Assembly: GCA_020536535.1 (NCBI GenBank)
Contig: JAHLWZ010000807.1
Span: 62,001 to 126,000 of the forward strand
DNA: 64,000 nt
Direction: 5' to 3'
DNA from: Pelomyxa schiedti
Lineage: Eukaryota > Evosea > Pelobiontida > Pelomyxidae
Shown here: piece after piece, positions 47,937 to 59,177 of the stretch
Numbering within the stretch: the first letter of the stretch is position 1
Layout of the letters: each line of letters starts with the position of its first letter
Program-made: the position numbers and the translations under genes
Notes under the pieces: model-generated
Told to the model about the DNA's origin: nothing
The model's database searches: none
The model's input: only the letters and a program-made list of their open reading frames with translations

Positions 47937-50900
47937 TTATTCATTCCTGTGCTTCTTTTCCTTCTCCCTGAGTTTGTTCCACTTCTTCTGTTTTGTAGTG
48001 TACAAGGCAAATCCATCTTCCAATACATGCAGAGCTTCATAACAAGTTGGCCTTGAATAAGGTACTGCACTCCAACACGTTTGCAGGAATGAGGACAAGA
48101 CCTGAGGGCATGAACTTGGTATAGTTGGCCTTATGCGTTTCTGTGCCACTTGTACAAGTATTTGAAATTCGGCCTGAATCATTGTGTATTCACTGTAAGG
48201 CCGCACATGCTCACCCTAAAAGTTTTTTTAAAAAGTTGACTATCATGTGTTTTAGTACCTTTAGACATCTGACAACCATCTACATAAAAACGAATCAGAA
48301 TTATAAGGAAAATAGTCCTTTTGTGGGAAAAACGTTTACCTCCCACAGAATAATCGAGAAACTGTATATATCAGACTTGTCTGTGTGAATTCCACCAGTG
48401 AAGACCTCCTAAGGTCCATTGGTTTTGTTGTGGTGTTTGAAGAGACATACAGGACAGCTATAGGCATATGTACCTCTGACTTTATACAGTGTTTCAGAGT
48501 CATCATTTATTCGCGTAGTGCCGAAATCGCTTGTTGTGTAATTTTTAAGAACATATGTGGGGGTATATGAATTTTACCATAACTTGGCGGAACCGTTATC
48601 AGCAATTAGAATGTTGGATGATTTTAAATCCCTGTGGAGAAGCTGGGGTACCCATGAATGAAGGCACGATAGTCCTCTCAGTGTGTCACAGGCGTACATG
48701 AAAACATTTTCCCATGTGAAGGCGGTGTCACTCTTCATGACTCTGGAGGACGGTGTTAATAAGACCGTTGTTGGAACTTATGGGAAAGATTGGCAGGTAC
48801 GTTTCTAGGCTGCCTCTTGAGCAATACTCCAAAACGAGGCAAATGCGAGGTTCTAACACAGCCCCGTAAAAATATACAATATTCGGAGATCGCAGTTCAC
48901 TGAAACGGTTAGTTATTCACAAAGAGAACTCGGTGTCGTTTCAATACCTCAAGAGGGAGAACTCCTTTTTGAAGTCCTGTATTGCACGGCTGTCAGGTTT
49001 TTCTTTCAGTACTTTGACAGCCACATACTGATTACGCCAGACTCCTTTGTACCTGTTGAGAGGAAGGTAAGTATATTAGAAGGATTTTTGAGAACGCACA
49101 GTTTGGCAAAACTTCCAGCCCCGAAAGGCTGCTTCTCTATGTGTTGCTTGATTTCACTCCATTGGATAGCCCACTGTTGTGCGTCCTCTTTTGTATTGTA
49201 ATTGTGAGAATTGGGGTAAATAAGTTCATATGACAACTCATTGGTGATGACTTTCTGGAAGGAGAAGGGGAGTGGGACTCCCTTCTTTCAGATCTTGAAG
49301 AAGCGTTTCGTTCAGATCTCGAAGAAGAGTGTGGAACTGGGTGCGTTCTTTCCGGGGCAGATGTCTACACACAAGTTAAATTAATGGTTAGTAGCAGGTG
49401 AATAACTTTCAGAGAAGGGGGAGACTCTCGAAGGGATGTGCCTGTGACTGGTGCCGATGCTGTCAATGAACCCTGCTCGATACTGGGGGAGGGGGTACTC
49501 TCTCCTGAAGATTGAAGAGATTTGCTTGGAGGTAAGCAATCTACGGGACCAGTATTTTCGTGAAAAGGTGGGCTATGGCCACAATTCTGGCAGAGTCCAC
49601 CTACAGGAAGGTGTCTGGGCCATAAAAATTGCACAAAAACAAGTACCATAATTGGTCCCATAGTATTGATCACATTCACAATTTTCTGTTGTACACGCAC
49701 CTCGTTTGATGGAACCCACACCAGTTGTATCTTGATTTGTTGGGAAATGAGTTAGTAATGGGCGTTATACCTGGTGAGATTATGAGAATTTTCTGTGTTT
49801 TTGCAAGATGGATTCTAGTACGAGGAGACACATCCTAAATTGAAAAAAAGAATTAACAACCATTTTGGAGTGAACAAGCAACTACAGCAAAATCGGAATT
49901 GCCTGACTCTGGCAGTGCCACTCTATCATTTTATTAGGTTTTCTTTCTCCCAGTTTGGGTACCTTTCTTCAGTAAAAGAATTGTGTTGTTCACCACTTGT
50001 AACTAAACTGTACAACGTTGAGAGTTATTTCCCTTGTCGGCTCTATACCTTTGTGATGCATCTTCGACTGAAGAAGGTCCATTTCCATACTCTGCCTAGG
50101 TGAGAGGATTATATTTTGAGTACAATCTTGAGAGCCATTAGTACCTGAGGAGTAAAAACGGGATATGCCTGGAAAAAACTATTTAGACTTTCAGTATCCA
50201 TGATTTCGAGAGCCAAAACAAAGCTTTTCTGAGTACAATTGAAAAAGAAAAAATGGAGGAGAGAAAGTACCACAGCAACATTCACATTTTCTTGGTTTTC
50301 TAGAACTTTCTGCCTCAGTGGCAAGGACAGCTGGTTTTCATAACGGTAGTATACCTCTTCAAGTGCATGTGGACAGTAACGACTGTACTCGTTGCTTGCC
50401 GTATGGGAATTGGGGGTGAAGGGAGCTTCAATTGTGGTGTTTGTCGAACTTGCAGGGGGAATTGAAGTGGGGTTGCAGGAGGGATTGCATGTGTGAGAAG
50501 CTAATGCTGAAGCACATTCATGTGCAAAAGATGCATCACATACAGCGTCAAGATGTGGTTCACGCTTTTCAATGTGATATCGTAGACATGGCCAGGCATA
50601 TTTATCACAAAGAAGGATCAACAGAGTATCATATTGAATAGTAGGTGCTGAAGTCACGGCAGTTTGTAAAATCAACGGAGGGGGTGATTCACAAGGGCTG
50701 TCTGGGATATCTGAAGATGAGCGTTGCCTTGTTCGGTCCTTTCTTCCAAAAAGTTTCTGGAAAAATCCTGTAGTGGCACAAAGTTAGACCACCCCATTAC
50801 CCAAAGGTACAAGTCACACCTGGGGATGGTGTTACAGCAGAACAAGAGGATGAATATTTCCTTGTTTTAGGTGGCGATGAAGGTGCTGCAATCGCCTGCT

Positions 50901-52278
50901 GTGATGTCGGCGGTGTAACAAGCACTGTAGCTGGCAGCACTTGAGCCTGGGGAATAGGAGGAGGGATTGGTGGGTTCTGAGTCGCGGGAGGGAGGAACAT
51001 GTACGAAATCAACGGAGATGCCGCCGGGGATAGCTGTGGTGACACCAGCGGGGATTGAGAAGGCGAAGCACTGCACGAGGAAGAGCCTCCCTCGCCCTTC
51101 AGCTGCCACTGATGATTCTGACTGTGATTCGGAGCCTGGAACATGTTAGAACTGCCCCCACGCGCGGGAGAGCAAGAGGAGGATTGGTTCTGCAGAAACG
51201 GAGGAGGCGGTGGGATTGCACTATGGTGCGAGTGCGACGATGGCGGCGGCATGGAGCTAGATGACGCCCCCGTCCTATGGTGAGGCTGCTGTTGTTGGTG
51301 GTGCTGTAGCCTGAGTGGCATGTGTTGGTTATATTGATTCGTACTTGTAGTAGTAGTAGTATTAGTAGTAGTAGTACTAGTGGGGTTTGTATTTGCATTT
51401 GTATTTGCATGGTTCTGGTTGTGCAGTTTGTGCCCAGACTGTGAACGTGGGACACCCCCACCATTGCCATTACCATTACCACTACCACTACCACTACCAC
51501 TTCCATTGGTGTTGTTGTAGTTGGAGGAGCGGGACGGCGAGGGCGAAGGGTGCAGCACAGAAGGGCAGTCCGTGACGTAGTGGGGGTAAGGGGGGGGCGG
51601 GATCCCCTGGTGCAGGGCGCCCGAGTGCGAGGGCGGCGAGGGAGGCGGCAGGGGCGCCGGGGACATGGGGGGCGACAGGGAGCCCGGGGCGCCCAGCACC
51701 GAGTCGTCGCTGCTGCTGGTGCGGATGCGGTACAGGCGCGGGGGCGCCGCGGGGGGCCCGGCCGACGGCGGGAGCGGGAGCAGCGGGCCCGAGGCGTAGG
51801 TGGCCACGGTGCCCAGCGCCACCCCGCCGTAGTAGCTGCCGCTGCCGCTGCCGCCGCCGGGCTGAAGAGGCGGCGCAGGAGGCGGCGGAATGGGGGGCAG
51901 CCCCGAGAACATCTGCGGGGCCGACGTGGACAGCGGCGCCTTGCGTATGGGGAACGGCGGCGGCGTGGTGCTGTTGGGCCACGGCGTGTCCGTGTTCCGC
52001 GGGGAAACCAGGGCGGCGGTTGGCGGGGCAGGGGGAGGAGGCGGGGGGATGTGGTAGTGTGTCAGCGGGGATATTGCCTGCTGCAGCGGCGGGGGGGGCG
52101 GCGGCCCGTCCGGCCAGCTGCTTCCTTTGTTCCCGTGCATCAAGCGGTGTTCGTGCTGGGGTGAGCGCGCGCGTTTGATCACGAAACAAACCAAAAAAAA
52201 AGAGGGGAAAAAAAACGGGCTGGGGAAGACGTTTGATTGATCAATGGCTTCACTTCCATGTTTGAACCGAGCGAACAT
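47937..52278 (-). CDS. Proline-rich tyrosine-kinase-like (TKL) protein kinase
   Basis: ATG 52278 (MFARFKHGSEAIDQ). An intron joins this to a 400-residue Pro/Ser/Gly-rich region with polyproline runs (50.82-52.16 kb). A helical domain follows (YDTLLILLCDKYAWPCLRYH, ALEEVYYRYENQL, ALEIMDTESLNSFFQAYP), weakly like an RGS domain. Then comes a compact Cys/His cluster at about 49.55-49.72 kb (CTTENCECDQYYG, CQNCGHSPPFHE). The kinase domain covers about 49.13-47.95 kb: glycine loop FGAGSFAKLYKGV, lysine in VAVKVLK, HRDLKSSN, DFGTTR, EVFTGGIHTDKSDIYSFS, and a C-lobe ending in SRPTCYEALHVLE. All key residues are present, so it should be active. The one-gene model rests on exon continuity across 49.7-50.8 kb, which I followed by eye. 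Confidence 0.8.
51345..51505. repeat. Coding microsatellites in the kinase linker
   Basis: GTA triplets (about 51345-51380) and accacc/accatt units (about 51465-51505). On the minus strand they encode Thr runs and a Gly-Ser/Gly-Asn run. Confidence 0.75.
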
Positions 52279-52326
52279 TTCGTAGATGAAAGTTTCAGGG
52301 AGGCTTGGTCACTTGCGTTACCAGAA

Positions 52327-53378
52327 TTACCTCACGTAGGTGTTCCTACCTCCGTGGTGGTGAACAAATGAAAGGTATGAGCGTGCAGAGTCGAGCACTT
52401 GCTGGTTTGTAAGTATTGCTGCCCCGGGTTCACTGTAGAGAGAGGGAAATATAAGGTGACGGTGTGATGCTGAATGTGTGTCGTTTTGCGTTGTGGTTTG
52501 TTTGCTTACCTTTCGGGTGTGTATTGGGGGTAGTGCAGTGTCATGGTCGCGAACACAGCAGCCGCTCTGTCATAGAACTGGAAAGAATGCAGGCGGGCGG
52601 GAGTAAGTAGTGGTTATAATAAGGGGGCAAAAGGTATACCAGTTTGGCGGTGTCGGTGCACAGGAACTCGGGTATTTGGTGCTCAGTTACAAGTTGAGTG
52701 GCACCACCTGGGCGAACTCCACGGAAGAAGAAGTCGGTTGTGGAATTCCACGTTGAAGAGAAGGCGTTATAAGCCTGATCCATTTGCGTCCACATTTCAT
52801 CTTGAGCTTTGAGGCTTGAAGTCCGACTGATGGGAAAATGAATGAGAAATGTAGAAAAAATTGGAAGCTGACTGTTCTCGCTCAGACATCAGTGTGCCTG
52901 TTCCTTGTATCCTCGGGTCTTGCAACATAAAAATAACCGCCTTTATGCCGGCCATGACAAGCTTGCCTGCGCATTGATGGCACGGTTCGAGACTTGTATA
53001 AACTGTTACTTCGCGAAGAAATGATTGTTTCCATGATGCAGATGCACTGTCTAGAGTAACACTCATGTTGTGTGGATGCCTGGCAAATTTGTTAACCAAA
53101 AAGAAAAATACGGTATATAAGATCACCTGAAAAGGGTATCTACCAAGCGTTCTTCAGCATGTTCAGTGGTGCTCTCAAAAATTTTATTGTGGTTGAATGC
53201 GTGCAATATTATACTCCCATCTGCAAAGAGAATGCACTTAATTTTGCCTCAAACACGATTGTCCTGAGAAACCTTTACGGACAGCAAAACATGCTATGTT
53301 ATGCCCAACATAGGTTGGTCTGTCAATTTGATAAACCCACTGCCCTCTAATCGCACAGGGTGTATTGCTAGCTTCCAT
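52327..53378 (-). CDS. Zinc-dependent cytidine/adenosine deaminase-like protein
   Basis: ATG 53378 (MEASNTPCAIRGQWVYQ). The core reads ACFAVRKDGSIILHAF, then catalytic HAEERLVDTLF (53.12-53.15 kb), and after an intron YTSLEPCHQCAGKLVMAGI (52.92-53.0 kb). HAE plus PCxxC is the zinc site of the cytidine deaminase fold. Further exons encode FFFRGVRPGGATQLV, DRAAAVFATMTLHYP and the end SARSYLSFVHHHGG. One intron (52827-52881) is GC-AG. The layout is closer to secreted/mutator-type or tRNA-type deaminases than to metabolic cytidine deaminase, but I cannot place the family. Substrate unknown. The gene starts 59 bp after the upstream gene on the same strand. A fusion to it is less likely because the frames do not join. 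Confidence 0.75.
52827..52881 (-). other. GC-AG intron in the deaminase gene
   Basis: On the coding strand it begins gcgaga and ends atcag. It joins TLMS to RTSSLKAQDEMW through a split Asp codon. Confidence 0.65.
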
Positions 53379-53436
53379 CTCCCTTTGCACTAAAAAAATG
53401 TAGTGAGGAACGTGTTGTCTCTAAGTTTGTATGATT

Positions 53437-55032
53437 TTATTCCCCCCAGTAAGGGAAATACTTATTCTTTAACTCACTTGCACGGTGAGGATATGTCCCA
53501 AGTAAGCCATACATATTTCCATTAAATTGATCAGCAAGTATTGAGGCCAGACATAAGCAATATATCTTATTAAGATAAGGAGGGAACGTGAACGAAATGA
53601 GGAAATGCGTACTTGCTGCCTTTCCGCTTCAAAGGGTGTGAGTCTCGGCTGAGCTTCAATGATTAGTGAAGGATCACAAAGGTAGGCTTTTCCTGTCATG
53701 GAAGTCCACATTTGGAAAACGCTAACAGTACAATAAGAACGTGATAAAAAAAACAGAATTAAGATCAGTGAACCTTTGGGTATCTTGCTTCGCCTGAGTC
53801 ACTTGAAGATGTAGTGCAATCATTCTACATATTGGAAGAATCAAGTCCACATTAGCCGCACCTGCAACATAATTCGCGGTGAGTAGAGAACTTAATCAAA
53901 AGAGCCAAAGGGGAAGCAACTTGGAGTAGCGAAATGGGTTACAAAAGCATCTTCACGTGCCGTTTCAGATTCAAAGCAAGACTGTAAGGTTCTACAAATT
54001 TTAAGGGTGGCGACAATAGCCTCACTTGGAGCAGATTGAAATTCGTTCATGAACCTCGTAAGTGCTTCGTTTTTCATTTGCTCTAAGAATTTACAAAAAT
54101 ATGAAGTTAGACAATAGAAAGAATGTGTGGTTGTGGGGTATTGTAGAACGTTGAAAAGCACCAGTTGCAGTGAAAGGCTCCCTTTTACTGTGATACAGCT
54201 TCTCCAATGTATTTTCAACCACGATGGCCTCCCGTTTCAATAGACCAACTACAACTTCGCAGATACTAGGATTTGACGCCATCACCGAAGAAGACATTAC
54301 TTGAGAAGAAGCACCCATCAATTCAGGTGTTGTTGTTGCAGTTGTTGTTGCAGTTGCAGTTGCTGCTGAAGAGGTGCTAGTAAACAGAACGCTTGAAGTT
54401 GTAGGCATAGAGGTCAGCAATGGCATCACAACAGCCCCAGTCGGCGATGTTACATGCGTAGTTACCAACATTGTGGGAGCCGCCGCGGCCGCCGCCGCCG
54501 CTGCGGCAGCGCGCTTGGATGCGCCGCGACCTTTGGTGGTCTCACGGGGCGGTGGGGCTGTGATTGAAACCCCGGTCGTTCTCGAGATTGCGGTCAATGC
54601 TGAACGAATGACAGCTTGGTATAACTTACAGAACTTGAGTTGTTGCTTCGAGAACTCCTTGATGGAGCGAACGGTATGTTTCGGCGACAGAATAGAGGAA
54701 AGCCCGAGCACACTGGACGAAGAACAGCATGCTGAAGAAGAGATGCTGCTCGAGACAACTACGGAAGTAGAACAAGCAATTGGTGCCGGAGTCGTCGTCG
54801 GGGGAGGAGGCGTGGAGCAGGGCGTGGTAATGGTGCTATTAATAGCACTGGCAGTGGCTGTGGTGCCAGGTTGGTTCTGAATGGGATTTGGTGTTGTGGG
54901 AGTGGGCTGGGGTGTATCAACAGGGAGAAGGCCAAATGCGGTCTTGTTCACTTTGGTGCCGAAGGGTGTCACAAATGACAAGAGCGACTCGTCCCCAACT
55001 CCACCTCGTTTGCTCCCTCTTCTAGTTGCCAT
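53437..55032 (-). CDS. Unknown helical protein with polyalanine and Ser/Thr/Pro-rich N-terminus
   Basis: ATG 55032 (MATRRGSKRGGVGDESLL). The N-terminal 130 residues are Thr/Pro/Ser-rich. A helix (SIKEFSKQQLKFCKLYQAVI) and a run of twelve alanines follow. After a Ser/Thr linker the rest is helical over several exons: SICEVVVGLLKREAIVVENTL, MKNEALTRFMNEFQ, IVATLKICRTLQSC, DLILPICRMIALHLQVTQ, and the end ELKNKYFPYWGE (TAA at 53437). The 3' end assumes an intron near 53.57-53.61 kb; unspliced, the frame would stop at 53469. No family recognised. The paired helices suggest a scaffold or trafficking factor, but that is only a guess. Confidence 0.6.
54481..54512. repeat. GC-rich triplet repeat coding for polyalanine
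   Basis: GCC/GCG/GCT triplets that encode alanine on either strand. The minus-strand reading belongs to the gene at 53437-55032. Confidence 0.75.
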
Positions 55033-55219
55033 CACGGAACGAAACCGCCTGGGTTGTGTTTTTTTTTCTTCTTAGTCGGCAACTTTGATGATTCTTTTCG
55101 CTCCCTTCTCCACACGTAAAAATTATTGTTTTCGCGTATGAACGAGGGAGCTCTTCCTTCGGAAGGCCTTAACGTCAAACAAACTATTTTTACCTTTTCC
55201 TTGCTGGTACTCCTGTGAG

Positions 55220-56115
55220 TTACAGGGGTGTGAAGGAAAATCTTGAGAGCTTTGCATAGGTGGTCTTTTGAGCTGGAGTCAAGCCTGACATCATCCAGAA
55301 GTTAATGTGCACCACCAGCTCATCAGAGGATTGTGGGATTGGGGGCACGGAAGAAGACCAGCTGTGCACAGTGGTCCCTGTGGAATCATCAGTTGCCACC
55401 CAACTTATCTTGTTTGAAGTCCATGTGAATTCATGTGTAGAGTTTGCTACACCCCGTGTCATTTTCCACATTTCTATCTGGCCTGAGTGTGTTTGTTTTG
55501 GTCATTATGGTTTGTCTATTACAATGTTTGGGTTGTGGGAGATAACCTGTCCCTCCTGGTTGGTTCACATAGTCCGCATTGTTTGCTGATGGTGACACAG
55601 CGCCCCACCTGGCAAATTCAATATCAATCTCCAAGGTGTCGTTCTTGTATAGAAAGAGTCCCAAAACAATATTACGGTCAACATCTGAATCATAAGACAA
55701 ATTCAAGGTGTTAATGCCCGCTCCTACTCCCGCAGTGTAACTATTACTTGAATTACTAATTACTTAAACATATGTGAGTCGCAAAGAACCGACCAGTGAA
55801 CTCTTCCACAGCGCCATTGACACCAAACGAGTAAGTTCCGTATCCCAAAGCATTTGACAGGTACACCTCAGAACAGCAGTAAGGCCTGGAAGTCGGGTCG
55901 CTTGGGTCCGGGGCCACCGACATCACCAGGTCGCCCTCTGTTCCCGACTCGACGTACGCATTGGCCGCACAGAAGTAGTTTGGCCCGGGCCCTGACTTCA
56001 CTCCGTGGGTGTCTCTTTGCGTCCATGCGTATCCACTCCACGCCAGGCTAGAAGCCCACACGCACGACAAGTACGCCAACACGACGACGACTACGACTGT
56101 TGAACGGACGCTCAT
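55220..56115 (-). CDS. Secreted glycoside hydrolase family 16-like glucanase
   Basis: ATG 56115 starts a signal peptide (TVVVVVVLAYLSCVWA). A jelly-roll domain follows (YFCAANAYVESGTEGDLVM, YCCSEVYLSNALGYGTYSF). The exon at 55.43-55.73 kb carries the GH16 catalytic signature EIDIEFARWG (ExDxE). The last exon ends in HINFWMMSGLTP and a strand SRFSFTPL. GH16 enzymes cut beta-1,3/1,4-glucans, so this may digest bacterial, algal or plant food. At least two introns are needed (near 55.73 and 55.45 kb), with borders not resolved. The length of about 270 residues is typical. Confidence 0.85.
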
Positions 56116-56661
56116 CGGTTTTTTTTTATCTCTTGATTATGGGGAAAGGAAAGGAAGACAAGTTGTTGGAGGAGGGGAAAATGTTTTTTTATTTGTATTT
56201 CATTGGGCTTGGGGGGATTTGTTTTTGTGGTTGTGCACTCCAACCTGAGGAAGAGAGACGTAAGCAGTCAGTTCAGTGTAGCCAAAGAGCAGAGTGAGTG
56301 TGTCACAGACAAAACAGCAGTCACAGGGCGCGAGTTATAATATTTAACTAGTACGCATTGTAATTAGTTTGGGTTTGTGTGTTTTTTGTTTCAGGCTCGG
56401 AGTATGTCTCGGTAGAAGCTTGTGTAGCCACGGCACGTAACAGAAGATAAACACAGAAAAAGAAGGCAAGGGAGCATGTAAAAAAAAGCAGAGGGCCCAA
56501 AGTGTGTGTGAGGAGCACCAAAAAAGAGAGAAGCCAAGCCGGGCTTAAAGGAGAGAAGGAGGGAGGATACTTGTTTTATTAAGTTTGGTGTACAATACAA
56601 ACAGTAAAACAAGGCACGGGTAACATAAGGGAAAGGAGAACACATACCAACACTAAAAGTT
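56116..56661. other. Intergenic, 546 bp
   Basis: Lies between the GH16 start and the SR-factor stop, both on the minus strand. It is purine-rich on the plus strand at 56.45-56.56 kb. A 98-codon minus frame here lacks recognisable features. Confidence 0.5.
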
Positions 56662-57521
56662 TCATTGTCCTCCAACTTCATTTCCATCAGAAGCGGGTGG
56701 TGCCGTTACATTGTCCGCAGAAGTAGCTGAAGTCTCCTCAGTCTTCGGAGCATCATCAACCTTGACATCTCCATGATCCCTATCGCGGTCACGATCACGG
56801 TCACGGTCGCGATCCCTGTCCCTATCTCTTTCCCTTTCTCTATGGGAACTATGCGAGTCACGATGGGTGCTGTGGGAACTATGATGCCTGTCGCGATCCC
56901 TTGAGTGAGATTTTGAGCGCTCACGAGAGCGGTCGCGGGAACGATCACGGGAGTGATGATGATGGTGGTGATCACGTCTTGGAGAGCGGGAGTGAGATCT
57001 AGAGCGAGATGAGCGCCTTGGAGATGGAGACCTGCGTCCTCGGCTGTTGGGTTTAACGGAGTCAGAATCATTACGGAAATAACTATTATTACTACACAAT
57101 ATTAGTGAACTATACAAACGACCTTTCAGGACAATCACGAGCCCAATGTCCCCAGGCGGAACAGTTGAAGCACTTTCCTTCCCCAGGTACACGAGAGCGT
57201 CCACCAGTGGAGAACTCCACAATTAAACGAGAACCATCAAGATCCTAGGAAATAGGTAAAAAACAGTGGAAATACTTCAATAATGAATATTGAGACCTTG
57301 CCGTCCATTCCGGAAATTGCGTCCTCAGCGTCACGAGGGTCGTCGTACTCCTTCGCGACGTAAAAAAATACAATAATTTGAGCAAAACTACATACCACAA
57401 AAGCGTATCCGAACTTAAGGTCACATCTCACGATTTTACCATAGTGCGAGAACTTGGACTCCAGATCCGATTGTCGCGTTCGTTGGTTTAGGTTACCAAC
57501 GTATACTCGCGTGTTCGGCAT
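56662..57521 (-). CDS. SR splicing factor, SRSF7 / RSZ type
   Basis: ATG 57521 ([17 protein letters not shown]) opens an RRM: RNP2 VYVGNL, RNP1-like KFGYAFV, and [17 protein letters not shown]. The next exon gives [14 protein letters not shown] and a CCHC zinc knuckle ([14 protein letters not shown]). An RS domain of about 110 residues follows ([19 protein letters not shown]), with a His run and an Arg-Asp repeat, then an acidic tail. RRM, knuckle and RS in this order are diagnostic of SRSF7 and plant RSZ proteins, which promote exon recognition in the nucleus. This fits a genome this rich in introns. Introns lie near 57.38, 57.27 and 57.1 kb. Confidence 0.93.
56778..56830. repeat. Hexanucleotide repeat coding for Arg-Asp dipeptides
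   Basis: Tandem cacggt/cgcgat-type hexamers that encode RDRDRDRD on the minus strand. Confidence 0.85.
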
Positions 57522-57924
57522 CACCGCTCGGCTCTTGGTTTTTGAAAAAAAAAAGGATCCAACTTAAAGCAAAAAAGCGGGTGATGCAAAACAAAAAACG
57601 CAGTTGTTTACAAAATCGACGGTTCTATTCTAATACAACTGCGACTTTCTTTTCTAAGCAAAAAAAAAAAAGGGAAACGATTCCGTTTAAACACACTGTA
57701 TGTAAGTGGCTGTTGTCACTGACGGACTAGTTTTATGGTTGCGCCGGGGCCGGCACGTTCTATTATGAGACTAGCCATCTGGATTTGTAATTAAGGCAAT
57801 AGAAGATGTGAATTTGGTGTACCTCTGAGGCCTGTGGCGTCTCTATGTATTCTGGATAGTGACGATTTCCTACAAATCTGAGGTGGTTGTTGGCACTGGG
57901 GGCTATTGGTGGGGTTTTTTTTTT
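57522..57924. other. Intergenic, 403 bp
   Basis: Promoter side of the SR gene and 3' side of the glutaredoxin-like gene. It has several A-runs. Nothing else seen. Confidence 0.5.
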
Positions 57925-59177
57925 TTACTTGATTACTACGTGTCTCTCGTCGGAGATAGTAATTTGCTCGACTTCGCGATAGTTGAAGGTTTCTCGTACT
58001 TCAAAAGATTCCGGGTCCAGTCGGAAGAAGTTATCTAACCTGTTGTGACTAAATCCAAAGCAACGCCATCAAAAATACACACGACAAACGGAATATTCTT
58101 TTTTGGTCTAGAAGGAGGGGAAAAAATCAGTAAAAGATACCAAATACTCAGGGTTGCTTACGTCTCCAATACCAGTTGGTCCTGAGGACAACAAAATCTA
58201 CATCCAAAGGCGTTTTTTTCTCTTGCCTTTGTTTAAGAGCATCCTATTTTGATGAGGGTTTGTCATTGATTGCACACTTCACACCTCTCTTGTGGGATCC
58301 TCTTTTACTCCTCCAAATGCATGAGCTAATCCCCGTAGTAACCACTCAGCCCCATCAATCCATCTGTCAGTAAGGGTTGTGGGAAATTCAGGAGGGTGGA
58401 CCATTGGCGATGTGGAGAGAATTGAGGCTGGGGTGGGAGAAGTAGAGACAGAAGTACTGGTCGAGGTTGCGGACCCAGGGATGGGTATTGGGGCCGATGT
58501 TGCAGTGGTCGTAGCTGCTGCAGTGGAAGTTGTAGTGGCAGAAGCGCTTGGGGCTTCTACAGATGAAGTAGTAACTACTGTGGATGTCTTAACTGGAGTA
58601 GCTGTAGAATAAATGGTGTGGTGTTATCAACTAAGTTTTTCCTTTTTACAATTTTATAGGTCACTATTCTTACTTGGTTTCTCAACTGCAGGGGGTTTGG
58701 CAAGCATCTGTTTCAGCTTCCCAGAGGAAAAAAGTGTATTCAACTCAGAAACAGTGCCGACCTTTTGACCGAAAATCTTTGACAAACGTGAGTAAAAAAG
58801 AAGAGGGACCTGTAACTGCGTACATAAATTTGTGGGAAAACCACACTTCCGCCGTTCTGATTAAGAAGAAACAAGAACAATGGTTGGTCAAGTGCACAGT
58901 CGTATATCTTAACGTCCTTTTTGGTCACTCCACAATCCGATAATATTCCGATGACTGAGAGTAAAAAGTCAGGGAGTGCAAAACACGCAGTTGTATTTAC
59001 TTTCTTCATTTAATTTAAATTGTAAGGTTTTTCTTCTTGCTTGTCCACTAGTTGGTTTTTACTTTCGTTAGTGTCTTCGTACTGCCGCTGCGCGCCGTAG
59101 TCACGATTTACGTAAACCGCGATTCTGGGAGTTCTGGCAGTTGTTGCAGTTCCGTTGGTTGCCGTAGATTTGCTCAT
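57925..59177 (-). CDS. Glutaredoxin/SH3BGR-like domain protein with PH-like C-terminus
   Basis: ATG 59177 (MSKSTATNGTATTARTPRIA). A thioredoxin-fold domain is recognisable from RIAVYVNRDYGAQRQ, DVKIYDCALDQ, SVVFPQIYV (cis-Pro loop) and VGTVSELNTLFSSGKLKQML. This order resembles SH3BGR-type glutaredoxin-like proteins. The CxxC redox motif is absent, so redox activity is unlikely. A Thr/Ser/Ala/Pro linker (58.38-58.61 kb) follows, then TDRWIDGAEWLLRGLAHAFGG, and a C-terminal strand-rich end (FRLDPESFEVRETFNY, REVEQITISDERHVVIK) that looks PH-like. A 41-nt intron near 58.05 kb restores the frame there. Domain calls are moderate; function unknown. Confidence 0.65.

Noticed and set aside
51494-52189. 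Long Ala/Arg-rich frames (231 and 204 codons) in the GC-rich island
   Set aside because: They are alternative frames of the proline-rich exon, with composition expected from GC-rich triplets.
53437-55032. Fusion of the helical protein with the deaminase
   Set aside because: The donor and acceptor between them do not keep frame. A natural stop (YWGE then TAA) and a new ATG exist.
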